Assembly (NCBI GenBank): GCA_022722495.1
Contig: JAIJLI010000017.1
Span: 1-17,364, forward strand
Reading direction: 5' to 3'
DNA: 17,364 nucleotides
DNA from: Dialister sp.
Lineage (GTDB): Bacteria; Bacillota; Negativicutes; Veillonellales; Dialisteraceae
Part shown: positions 1 through 6,826 of the stretch, one piece after another
Position numbering within the stretch: position 1 is the stretch's first letter
Layout: each line of letters opens with the position of its first letter
The notes under the pieces: model-generated
What the model was told of the DNA's origin: nothing
The model's input: the letters and a program-made list of their open reading frames with translations, nothing else
Database searches by the model: none
Made by a program: the position numbers and the translations under genes

Positions 1-99
1 GAGGTTGATGATGTGATACTCAGGATATTTGTTCACGAAAAGTCTTACTACGTGTGAGCCGATGAAACCAGCACCGCCCGTGATAATGATATTCTTCAT
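1..99 (-). CDS. rmlB: dTDP-glucose 4,6-dehydratase (RmlB), N-terminal 33 codons, cut by window edge
   Basis: Starts with ATG at 99 and stays open to the window edge. The 33 visible residues begin MKNIIITGGAGFIGSHVVR, which carries the GxxGxxG NAD-binding Rossmann motif (GGAGFIG) of extended SDR enzymes and matches the opening of RmlB proteins. RmlB converts dTDP-glucose to dTDP-4-keto-6-deoxyglucose in the cytoplasm. Its start lies 4 bases after the rmlA stop, and the rmlA-rmlB pairing supports RmlB over other SDR sugar epimerases. Only the nucleotide-binding start is visible, so a related epimerase such as a UDP-sugar 4-epimerase cannot be fully excluded. Confidence 0.82.
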   Translation of the reverse strand, partial: MKNIIITGGAGFIGSHVVRLFVNKYPEYHIINL

Positions 100-103
100 C
101 TTC

Positions 104-1012
104 TTAATATTCTAAATTCTTCTTTAATGTTACATCTGCTTCGTCAAGGATTGAAAGCAGATACTTTCCATAGTCGTTTTTCAGCATTGGTTGAGCATTC
201 GCTTTCAATTGCTCAGCAGAAATCCATCCCTGTCGGTATGCAATACCTTCCAAGCAAGCAACCTTCAAACCCTGGCGCTTCTCCAAGACCTCAATAAAGG
301 TAGATGCCTCTGAAAGGGAATCATGGGTTCCGGTATCGAGCCATGCGAATCCTCTTGCCATGGTCTGAACCTTCAGCTGCTTATCCTTCAGGAACTCCTG
401 GTTCACCGTTGTGATTTCCAACTCACCACGAGCAGAAGGCTTAATATGCTTGGCTACTTCCACCACCTTATTAGGATAGAAGTATAAGCCCACTACAGCA
501 TAATTGCTCTTTGGATGCTCAGGCTTCTCTTCGATACTCAGGCAATTGCCTTGTTCATCAAACTCTGCCACGCCATATCGCTCTGGATCGCTTACTCGAT
601 AACCAAATACAGTAGCTTTGTTATTCTGCTCTGCATCTACTACAGCCTGATGCAACATCTGGTTCAAACCAGCACCATAGAAGATGTTATCTCCCAAAAC
701 AAGGCAAGCAGAATCATCACCAATAAACTTTTTACCGATTATGAAAGCCTGTGCCAAGCCATCTGGAGAAGGCTGCTCAGCATACTCGAACTTCACTCCA
801 AACTGGCTTCCATCACCTAAGAGACGCTTGAAACCAGGCAAGTCGAATGGAGTTGAGATAATCAGAATCTCACGGATACCAGCCAACATCAACACCGAGA
901 TAGGATAATATATCATCGGCTTGTCAAAGATAGGAATCAGCTGCTTGCTGATACCTTTGGTTATAGGGTACAAGCGCGTACCGCTACCACCTGCTAATAC
1001 TATTCCCTTCAT
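104..1012 (-). CDS. rmlA: Glucose-1-phosphate thymidylyltransferase (RmlA)
   Basis: Makes dTDP-glucose from glucose-1-phosphate and dTTP, the first step of dTDP-deoxysugar synthesis. The 302-residue protein has the usual family length. The N-terminus shows the nucleotidyltransferase signature [18 protein letters not shown] (residues 8-25), followed by KPMIYYP, and the VLGDNIFYG segment near residue 105 is also canonical for RmlA. The ATG start at 1012 is the obvious one because the Rossmann strand MKGIVLAGG begins immediately. It sits directly upstream of rmlB and downstream of the HEPN-like gene with a 23-base gap. The product feeds both the RffA branch (dTDP-Fuc4N) and the RmlC branch (rhamnose) seen in this window. 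Identification is very secure. Confidence 0.97.
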   Translation of the reverse strand: MKGIVLAGGSGTRLYPITKGISKQLIPIFDKPMIYYPISVLMLAGIREILIISTPFDLPGFKRLLGDGSQFGVKFEYAEQPSPDGLAQAFIIGKKFIGDDSACLVLGDNIFYGAGLNQMLHQAVVDAEQNNKATVFGYRVSDPERYGVAEFDEQGNCLSIEEKPEHPKSNYAVVGLYFYPNKVVEVAKHIKPSARGELEITTVNQEFLKDKQLKVQTMARGFAWLDTGTHDSLSEASTFIEVLEKRQGLKVACLEGIAYRQGWISAEQLKANAQPMLKNDYGKYLLSILDEADVTLKKNLEY

Positions 1013-1035
1013 AATTCCATTGTTTTTATATCAAC

Positions 1036-1884
1036 TTAGAAGAAGCATTTACATTCTTCATCCGTGAGTTGCACACCATATAATGACGCAACTTTTGACC
1101 TTATATATCCGATTCTACGATCCCGATCAAGAAGATAAATAGAATTAAAGCCTCTATAATCAATCCACTTCGGATGTGTTTTGCCTATATTTTTCCAGTT
1201 AATGTGACATTCTATAGCCCGAACTATAATATCCGCTATATTTTTCAAGTTTGCAGTGCAAACAATAAAATCATCAAAATTAATTTGATTAGCGGATTGC
1301 AAAGCACTAGGCTGATGTGGATAAGTTTTCAAAACTTGATTTTTCGACTTTTGAACCTTATTAAAGGCTGAAATATATGTAGAAACAGGCAGCATATGAG
1401 CCACAGCATTTCGTCTTAGCCGATAGAAATCAAACATTTCTGTTTTATAGGAATCTATAGATACATTTATTCCTTTACTTTTCAGCTGTCTTAGCACTTG
1501 ACATAACTTAGTACAACGCTTCTTATAATAAGTTTTTTGAATTTTAATTTTAATTCCAAGCTGCGCTAAGTCCTCAACCAGTTCATTCAAGAAATAGTCA
1601 AAATTTGCATAAGGATATACCAAATATGCTGCATACATATAGTTTTGGAAATCAGGTAATTTAAAACCACCCAGATTAACATGGACTTGAGCAGACAATA
1701 ACTTCATATAATTGTCTAGGACCAAAGCAGAATCCGCCTTCTGTTTGTTGCTCAAATCATTCATTAATACACGATATGCGCATTCTTGAAACTGAATAAG
1801 AGAATCAAAATCACCACACTTCTTCCAAAACTTACGATTACAAGGTAAATCGAAAGATGTACCTCTACAAGCATTACGTTTCAT
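1036..1884 (-). CDS. Hypothetical protein with a HEPN-like RxxxxH motif
   Basis: A 282-residue protein that I do not recognise as a sugar-biosynthesis enzyme. It is probably mostly alpha-helical and has no signal peptide or membrane segment. Residues 84-110 contain an aromatic, helical stretch (YAAYLVYPYANFDYFLNEL). Residues 157-163 read RRNAVAH, i.e. the Rx4H arrangement (R158...H163) that marks the active or ligand site of HEPN-fold proteins, many of which are RNases or toxin-like. The C-terminus is basic and ends with Cys-rich ECKCFF. The start overlaps the end of a 39-codon ORF by 11 bases. It is co-oriented between rffA and rmlA, and its AT-rich codon use differs from both. A HEPN-type protein is an inference from one motif; it could instead be a helical protein of unrelated fold or an accessory glycan protein. 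Confidence 0.7.
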   Translation of the reverse strand: MKRNACRGTSFDLPCNRKFWKKCGDFDSLIQFQECAYRVLMNDLSNKQKADSALVLDNYMKLLSAQVHVNLGGFKLPDFQNYMYAAYLVYPYANFDYFLNELVEDLAQLGIKIKIQKTYYKKRCTKLCQVLRQLKSKGINVSIDSYKTEMFDFYRLRRNAVAHMLPVSTYISAFNKVQKSKNQVLKTYPHQPSALQSANQINFDDFIVCTANLKNIADIIVRAIECHINWKNIGKTHPKWIDYRGFNSIYLLDRDRRIGYIRSKVASLYGVQLTDEECKCFF

Positions 1885-1993
1885 ACACTACATAAAATGT
1901 GAAATCAGACAAGAAAGATGCTTTTCCGCAGGAAGCAACCAACAAATGGTTGCCTTCCATACGGAAAATATCTTGTAATACATTATCGAACAT
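1874..1993 (-). CDS. Candidate 39-residue ORF between small ORF and HEPN-like gene
   Basis: A short ATG-initiated ORF whose product begins MFDNVLQDIFRMEG and ends FYVVYET. Its start overlaps the preceding 59-residue ORF by 11 bases (ATGTTCGATAA) and its stop overlaps the HEPN-like start by 11 bases (ATGAAACGTAA). Each step moves the reading frame by +1. The end-to-end overlaps suggest either a translationally coupled tiny gene or the debris of a single gene broken by two frameshifts. A long imperfect palindrome (1916-1973) lies inside it, which is unusual for coding sequence. I do not recognise the product, and its size makes the coding call weak. Confidence 0.3.
   Translation of the reverse strand: MFDNVLQDIFRMEGNHLLVASCGKASFLSDFTFYVVYET
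1916..1973. repeat. Long imperfect inverted repeat (hairpin)
   Basis: The left arm 1916-1940 and right arm 1948-1973 pair in four blocks. agat (1916-1919) pairs with atct (1970-1973), ttttccg (1922-1928) with cggaaaa (1962-1968), ggaag (1931-1935) with cttcc (1954-1958), and caacc (1936-1940) with ggttg (1948-1952). The 7-base loop is aacaaat, giving about 21 paired bases with small bulges. It has no clear T-run after it on the minus strand, so a simple intrinsic terminator is not supported. An RNA regulatory hairpin, a processing site or a miniature-element remnant are all possible. Confidence 0.65.
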
Positions 1994-2162
1994 GATGCAA
2001 CGCAACCTCTATTTCACGTTTTAGATTGTTTGCACTTGGATTATCAGGATTATAAATAAGGTATGCATCTACTTCCGACGAAGCCTTATAGAGGAGAGCA
2101 ACATTCCCTGTACTTCGATACAGACCAAACAAAACCATAGCGTTATTTAATCTTTCTTCCAT
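1983..2162 (-). CDS. Candidate small protein, 59 residues
   Basis: An ATG-to-TAA ORF filling most of the otherwise empty interval between rffA and the HEPN-like gene. The product begins MEERLNNAMVLFGLYRSTGN and ends EIEVALHHVR. It is soluble-looking and probably helical, with a TPR-like flavour (LLYKASSEVDAYL then a P-rich turn), though one copy is too little to call a TPR. It starts 36 bases after the rffA stop on the same strand and its stop overlaps the next tiny ORF by 11 bases. Residue composition looks like real protein rather than random AT-rich translation. No function can be assigned; together with the next ORF it may be a remnant of a larger gene. Confidence 0.45.
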   Translation of the reverse strand: MEERLNNAMVLFGLYRSTGNVALLYKASSEVDAYLIYNPDNPSANNLKREIEVALHHVR

Positions 2163-2198
2163 ACTGATAAACTTGTTAAAAGCACAAGACTTTAATCC

Positions 2199-3323
2199 TT
2201 ACTTATTCGTAAACTCCACAATCAACTTCACAATCTTATCAATTTCCCAATCTGTCAATTCATAGAACAATGGCAATCTTACCAAGGTATCACCATATCT
2301 ATCACAATTTGGCAGCTCTCGGCCATCATGCTTGTTCTCATAAAACTTGCTGCTATGCAATGGCAGGTAATGGAATGTGGTCTGCACATCATTCTCCTTC
2401 AAGAATTTCATCAAAGCAGTACGATACTCCAAACTTGGACAGAGCAGATAGAACATGTGAGCATTGTTGGTTGCATATTCAGGGATATAAGGCAACTTCA
2501 TTTCATTGCCAATCTTACCATTCAAGCCCTCGAAATAACGGTTCCAGATATGTTTGCGCTTGCCCTGAATATCATCAAGCTGCTCCAACTGAGCCCAAAG
2601 ATATGCAGCATTGAACTCTGATGGCAAGAATGAAGAACCCATATCTACCCAACCATACTTGTTGACCATTCCACGATAGAACTCGGCACGGTTGGTACCC
2701 TTCTCCCAAATAATCTCGGCACGACGAACAAAACGCTCGTCATTGATGACGCACATACCACCTTCACCACTACTGATGTTCTTGGTCTCATGGAAAGAGA
2801 AAGCTCCCAAATGGCCAATGCTTCCTAAAGGACGACCTTTATAGAATGAATCGATGCAATGAGCCGCATCCTCAACTACCAGCAAATTATGCTTCTCTGC
2901 AAGAGCCATAATGGCATCCATGTCACAAGCAACACCTGCATAGTGAACCACAGCAATCACCTTGGTCTTGTCATTGATCAATGGCTCAATCTGCTCAACC
3001 TCCATGTTAGGATTTTCCGCAGAGCTGTCTGCAAATACAACCTTTGCACCTTCACGAAGAAATGCCAAAGCTGTAGATACAAATGTATAAGAAGGTACAA
3101 TCACCTCATCGCCAGGCTTCAAATTGCAAAGCATAGCGCACATCTCCAAGGCATCAGTACCAGATGTAGCAAGAAGACACTTCTTGAAGCCATACTTCTG
3201 CTCAAAGAAGGTATGACACTTCTTAGTAAAATCACCATTGCCACTCATGGTTGTTGAATGACAAACTTCCTCCAAATACTTCAATTCTCTTCCCGAGAAA
3301 TAGGGTTTATTAAATGGAATCAT
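2199..3323 (-). CDS. rffA: dTDP-4-amino-4,6-dideoxygalactose transaminase (RffA/WecE)
   Basis: A PLP-dependent sugar aminotransferase of the DegT/DnrJ/EryC1/StrS family. It transfers an amino group, usually from glutamate, to C4 of dTDP-4-keto-6-deoxyglucose to give dTDP-Fuc4N. The 374-residue protein aligns from memory along its whole length with E. coli WecE: the MIPFN start, GDEVIVPSYTFVSTA (71-85), VHYAGVACDMD, EKHNLLVVEDAA, SFHETKN with the PLP lysine at K181, then EKGTNR and NAHMFY. Its substrate is provided by rmlA and rmlB downstream in the same operon. The acetyltransferase (RffC/WecD) that makes Fuc4NAc in enterobacteria is not in the window. A related C3 or GDP-sugar transaminase is less likely given the close WecE resemblance. 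Confidence 0.93.
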   Translation of the reverse strand: MIPFNKPYFSGRELKYLEEVCHSTTMSGNGDFTKKCHTFFEQKYGFKKCLLATSGTDALEMCAMLCNLKPGDEVIVPSYTFVSTALAFLREGAKVVFADSSAENPNMEVEQIEPLINDKTKVIAVVHYAGVACDMDAIMALAEKHNLLVVEDAAHCIDSFYKGRPLGSIGHLGAFSFHETKNISSGEGGMCVINDERFVRRAEIIWEKGTNRAEFYRGMVNKYGWVDMGSSFLPSEFNAAYLWAQLEQLDDIQGKRKHIWNRYFEGLNGKIGNEMKLPYIPEYATNNAHMFYLLCPSLEYRTALMKFLKENDVQTTFHYLPLHSSKFYENKHDGRELPNCDRYGDTLVRLPLFYELTDWEIDKIVKLIVEFTNK

Positions 3324-3513
3324 AACTTATAAAATTTAATGTTATTTACAAATTGCACGTGAATACAATATTTTGAAAGATATTGCGTTTATCAAATATG
3401 AAGCAAAACAAAGACATAAAGAAGAACTTATCCGAACGCATCCAAGATGTGTTTGCGAAGTCTCTTGCCTTTATTCTCTCCATATATTTTCGTATAACCG
3501 GTCAGAAAGAACT
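3324..3513. other. 190-base intergenic gap between GT4 gene and rffA
   Basis: One of the longer non-coding gaps inside the operon. It holds two short unconvincing ORFs: 39 codons on the plus strand (3398-3517, beginning MKQNKDIKKNLSER) and 45 codons on the minus strand (3346-3483, strongly Phe-rich). A weak 7-base stem (3500-3506 with 3513-3519) spans the stop codon of the upstream glycosyltransferase gene and lacks a T-run. I found no match to the Bacteroidota promoter pattern TTTG...TAnnTTTG in the right spacing. It could be a recombination seam between the central cassette and the rffA-rml module. Confidence 0.5.
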
Positions 3514-4620
3514 CTAACCCTTCAATGCATTCAAGTAATATTGAAGCATCTTTTCGGCTTCAGTCTTTGAATCAAATCCAGCATCAGCCACTTCCTTGGC
3601 ATGACTTCTGCGAACAGGAATATTCTTCTCAACAACAGGGATAATTTTCTCGGCCCACGCTGCTGCACCTTCATCCAAGTTGATGAAATGTCCCAGTTCA
3701 CAAGCACTAGCTTCTGGAGTAACAGCCGTTGAAAAGAACATTGGTAAACCACAACTTTGGCTTTCCAATCCCACAACAGGCAATCCTTCATAGCGGGAAG
3801 GCAAAAGGAAGGCATCGAAAGCGTTATAGAACTGCTGGATATCCTCTCTTCTTCCAAGCCAGGACATGGCAGGTTCAATACCGGTTTCCTTGATACGCTC
3901 TTTCATCTTCTCCTCTAAGACGCCAGCACCAATGATAACAAACTGGGCGTTTTTCTGACGCTTATAGATTTCACTCATCACATCTATCAGAAACAGAGGA
4001 TTCTTCTGATGCTCAAATCTTCCGATAAAGCCATATACCACCTTATCCTCCCAACCAAACTTCTTGCGAGTCTCGTTACGGAGTTCTGGCTGATAAGAAT
4101 TAAACTCAGTATTGATAGCCGTCTTGAAGATTGCAATCTTTCCTTCATCAAATGCTTTCTTACCGAACTGGAAGATACCACAATCCTCTCCACATGCCAT
4201 GTAATGAGTGGCATAGAGATGAGAAAGCGGACGAAGCATATACTTTACGTATGTTTTCCACTCACCAGGAGCAGCCATTGATAAAGATTCTGAGATACGA
4301 ACCTTTACGCCAGCTTTCTTGGCTGCATACATAGGGAAGAAATTCATCATACTGTTGTAAGCATGAACCACATCATACTTTTCTTTTTTGAAGAGTTCAT
4401 ACAAGGCATCAGTATGCCCCTTGAGTTTCTTGAAAGATGGCACGATAAACACACGACCACCTAATGCTTCAATCTCCTCCTGTGGAATGGCATTAGAGTC
4501 ATCGTTGCATACGATATCCATCTGTACTTGGGTCTTATCTATATGGCGGAAGTACTCCATGATAAGATTCTTCTTACCACCAGACAAGATAGGGCCACCT
4601 ATAACTGCTACTTTAATCAT
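3514..4620 (-). CDS. Glycosyltransferase, family 4 (GT-B fold)
   Basis: A 368-residue cytoplasmic enzyme that should transfer a sugar from a nucleotide donor to the lipid-linked repeat unit with retention of configuration. The N-terminal half (1-165) is the acceptor Rossmann domain, beginning with MIKVAVIGGPILSGGKKN and containing YDVVHAYNS. The C-terminal donor domain carries VVYGFIGRFEHQKNP (about 195-210) and the EX7E motif EGLPVVGLE near residue 280, both hallmarks of the GT4 family. It resembles EpsF-type exopolysaccharide glycosyltransferases. ATG start 5 bases after the GT2 stop. Donor and linkage cannot be read from sequence. Its base composition is closer to the flanking rffA and rml genes than to the AT-rich centre. 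Confidence 0.93.
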   Translation of the reverse strand: MIKVAVIGGPILSGGKKNLIMEYFRHIDKTQVQMDIVCNDDSNAIPQEEIEALGGRVFIVPSFKKLKGHTDALYELFKKEKYDVVHAYNSMMNFFPMYAAKKAGVKVRISESLSMAAPGEWKTYVKYMLRPLSHLYATHYMACGEDCGIFQFGKKAFDEGKIAIFKTAINTEFNSYQPELRNETRKKFGWEDKVVYGFIGRFEHQKNPLFLIDVMSEIYKRQKNAQFVIIGAGVLEEKMKERIKETGIEPAMSWLGRREDIQQFYNAFDAFLLPSRYEGLPVVGLESQSCGLPMFFSTAVTPEASACELGHFINLDEGAAAWAEKIIPVVEKNIPVRRSHAKEVADAGFDSKTEAEKMLQYYLNALKG

Positions 4621-4625
4621 AATGC

Positions 4626-5675
4626 TTAATAATTATAAAATCCTTTCTTAAGTAGAAAATGCTTAACTCTAGCAATTGGATCAAGCAAAACATATAAATG
4701 CAAACGTAGAAGGATCAAAACAATTTTTCGGAAAATATCCATATTCTCCCAACTCGTTTTCTTTATAGACTCTTTAAACAGAGGCTCATCATGAATCACT
4801 TTTGAATAATGTGAAAGTTTTTGAGACAATGAGTTAGGATTCATCGGACTAAAATATGTATTCATAGCAATTGCCATCAACATATAAGTTGTTCTCTCAT
4901 AAAAAGCTTTTATAAATTTATCTTTCATAACAAAGCCTTCTATATCTTCACGGATAACACGATAGCAATCTGCTAAGAATTTCGTATTATTTTCGTCAAC
5001 CTTCTTCGAAATAGAATTAGGAACATATCTATAATGATAAAAACACCTATTTATATATAGAGCTTTATGAGCGTAATAAAAAGCTCTCAAAGAAAATTCA
5101 ACGCCCTCAGAGCCCTGTACCAAACGCTCATCATGATATATTCCATGCTTTTTGGCATAATCCATTCTGACTAGCTTACACACACCATCAGAAAGACCAT
5201 ACTTGTAAATAAGCGTTTTTACAGATAGTTGCTTACATTCATTTTCATCATATAACGTAAAAGGTGCTGATTTATCAGACCATTTATCTATGGCTTTTCC
5301 GTCTAATTCTTCAATATATCTCCAATAGACAATATCAAGTCCTTGGTATTCAGAGATGAACTTTGACAAAACCTCACATGTATCAATGTCAAACCAATCA
5401 TCACCATCCAAATATGTAATCCATTCTCCTGTTGCATGATGATAGCCAACATTTCTCGCCTGAACTAGCCCTTTATTGTCATGAATCGACTTAATACGAC
5501 TATCCTTAACAGCATATTCATCACAAATTTCAATGGTTCCATCAGTTCCACCTACAACTAATAACAACTCCCAATTCGAAAAGGTTTGATTCAATATAGA
5601 CTCAACACATTGTCGAATATAAGGAGCAACATTATAACTTGGAACCACAATACTAATTAAAGGATTCTTTACCAT
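4626..5675 (-). CDS. Glycosyltransferase, family 2 (GT-A fold), with altered nucleotide-binding loop
   Basis: A 349-residue inverting-type glycosyltransferase. The N-terminus ISIVVPSYNVAPYIRQCVES (8-27) is the classic GT2 opening, and the metal-binding DxD region is intact as YLDGDDWFD (D90, D92). However, the usual VDDGSTDGT loop reads VVGGTDGT (40-47), so the conserved acidic pair that contacts the nucleotide is replaced by two valines; I confirmed this on the nucleotides at 5551-5580. The C-terminal 200 residues are a variable acceptor part with a C-terminal hydrophobic/basic segment that could sit at the membrane. ATG overlaps the preceding stop (TAATG), implying translational coupling with the FrhB-like gene. 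It is probably still active but may have atypical donor binding. Confidence 0.92.
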   Translation of the reverse strand: MVKNPLISIVVPSYNVAPYIRQCVESILNQTFSNWELLLVVGGTDGTIEICDEYAVKDSRIKSIHDNKGLVQARNVGYHHATGEWITYLDGDDWFDIDTCEVLSKFISEYQGLDIVYWRYIEELDGKAIDKWSDKSAPFTLYDENECKQLSVKTLIYKYGLSDGVCKLVRMDYAKKHGIYHDERLVQGSEGVEFSLRAFYYAHKALYINRCFYHYRYVPNSISKKVDENNTKFLADCYRVIREDIEGFVMKDKFIKAFYERTTYMLMAIAMNTYFSPMNPNSLSQKLSHYSKVIHDEPLFKESIKKTSWENMDIFRKIVLILLRLHLYVLLDPIARVKHFLLKKGFYNY

Positions 5676-6826
5676 TATACTAATTTTTTAATCAAAAATT
5701 TACACCACATAGGAATCATACTTTTAAGTTTTACCTTTAACGATGGGCTAAAACTTGCAGCAAATGTATTACTGAACCAATTTGGGGTGTTAATACCATC
5801 ATAGATAAAATCTCTAATAGCTGCTTCACGTTTCGTTGGTTGCACCAAATTTCCATTATGTCTAGCCACTTTTTCAAATGTACTTTCTAAAGAATAAAAC
5901 AAAGTAGAATACTTAGCCCATACAGTTAAGCCTTTCTGAGTATTTATCAAGATACAAGAAACACCTTTATTATTAAAGAATGAAGGATGCTCCTTTTCTA
6001 TTCCCCAATAATCACCTATAGTTATATCGCCAGCACGTTGAGGATTACAATAATGACATTGAAAACAACACTCACGATATGTAAAACCTTCCAAGAAACG
6101 ATAATAGTACGGGTCTATAGTACAAGATTTACGCTCGGACTTTTTACTGTACTTAAACATATAATCCAACCCCCATCCATATCGTTTATCACGAAAATCA
6201 TAGTCAAGGATTGGTGACTTTTTTTTCTCCCCTAGCCAACTTATATACTTTTTAAACAAAAGCGGACTTGCAACACCATGACAAATCAAATCTATGGTGA
6301 AAAGATTCTCATAATCTTTTTTCAAGTACGCTTTCAATCCTGCTATTTGGCAACCAGTACCACTAAAAAGAACCTTTCGCCCATCTTTTAGGTACTGCTT
6401 TACCTCTGTAAACGTATGTCTAGTATCAGCCTGAACATATTTACTACTAAGAATAGGACTAAGTTCGTCTAAAGTAGAAGCACAAACATGATGAGCATTC
6501 CATTCTTTATCATACACAACACCAAATACGACACCTCCTTCGTTTATCCACGCTTTTGCTATACCAGCAAAAGCACCACCAGAAGCACTTCGGTAAAGCA
6601 TTCCATCATCCTTTAGTCGAATTGCAAATACACTCTGTGAATATTTCGTATCTACAGGAGTGTTTTGAGGACAACGAGCCACACACAATCCACAATCCAC
6701 ACACAGTTCTCGGTTGATTTCGGAAGTCAAAAAACCTTCTTCATCCTCAACCATAGAGATTGCATGATGTGCACACAATTGCTCACAAGCTCGGCATCCA
6801 GTACATAAATCTGTAATTTTCTCCAT
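5675..6826 (-). CDS. FrhB-like 4Fe-4S flavoprotein (coenzyme F420 hydrogenase/dehydrogenase beta-subunit family)
   Basis: A 383-residue protein with three parts. Residues 1-53 form a bacterial two-cluster ferredoxin domain with all eight cysteines (C8, C11, C14, C18 and C42, C45, C48, C52). The FrhB N-terminal domain follows, with SASGGAF near 80. The FrhB C-terminal domain has SGTGCQ (155-160), CHG at 182 and C253/C254/C257/C260 followed by RAGDITIGDYWG. In methanogens the family reduces F420 through FAD. In polysaccharide loci these proteins recur next to pyruvyl transferases, but their reaction is unknown to me. It overlaps the upstream pyruvyl transferase by one base (TAATG) and the downstream GT2 the same way, so the three are likely co-translated. 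A redox step on a sugar or acceptor is an inference. Confidence 0.93.
   Translation of the reverse strand: MEKITDLCTGCRACEQLCAHHAISMVEDEEGFLTSEINRELCVDCGLCVARCPQNTPVDTKYSQSVFAIRLKDDGMLYRSASGGAFAGIAKAWINEGGVVFGVVYDKEWNAHHVCASTLDELSPILSSKYVQADTRHTFTEVKQYLKDGRKVLFSGTGCQIAGLKAYLKKDYENLFTIDLICHGVASPLLFKKYISWLGEKKKSPILDYDFRDKRYGWGLDYMFKYSKKSERKSCTIDPYYYRFLEGFTYRECCFQCHYCNPQRAGDITIGDYWGIEKEHPSFFNNKGVSCILINTQKGLTVWAKYSTLFYSLESTFEKVARHNGNLVQPTKREAAIRDFIYDGINTPNWFSNTFAASFSPSLKVKLKSMIPMWCKFLIKKLV

Noticed and set aside
2859..3257. 132-codon plus-strand reading frame opposite rffA
   Set aside because: Mirror frame of a strongly conserved enzyme gene; Cys/His/Ser-rich composition without domain signature.
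3346..3483. 45-codon minus-strand ORF between GT4 and rffA
   Set aside because: About a quarter of the residues are phenylalanine, as expected from random AT-rich translation; no recognisable feature.
3500..3519. Weak stem over the stop codon of the GT4 gene as a terminator
   Set aside because: Only seven pairs including one G-T, and no T-run follows on the minus strand.
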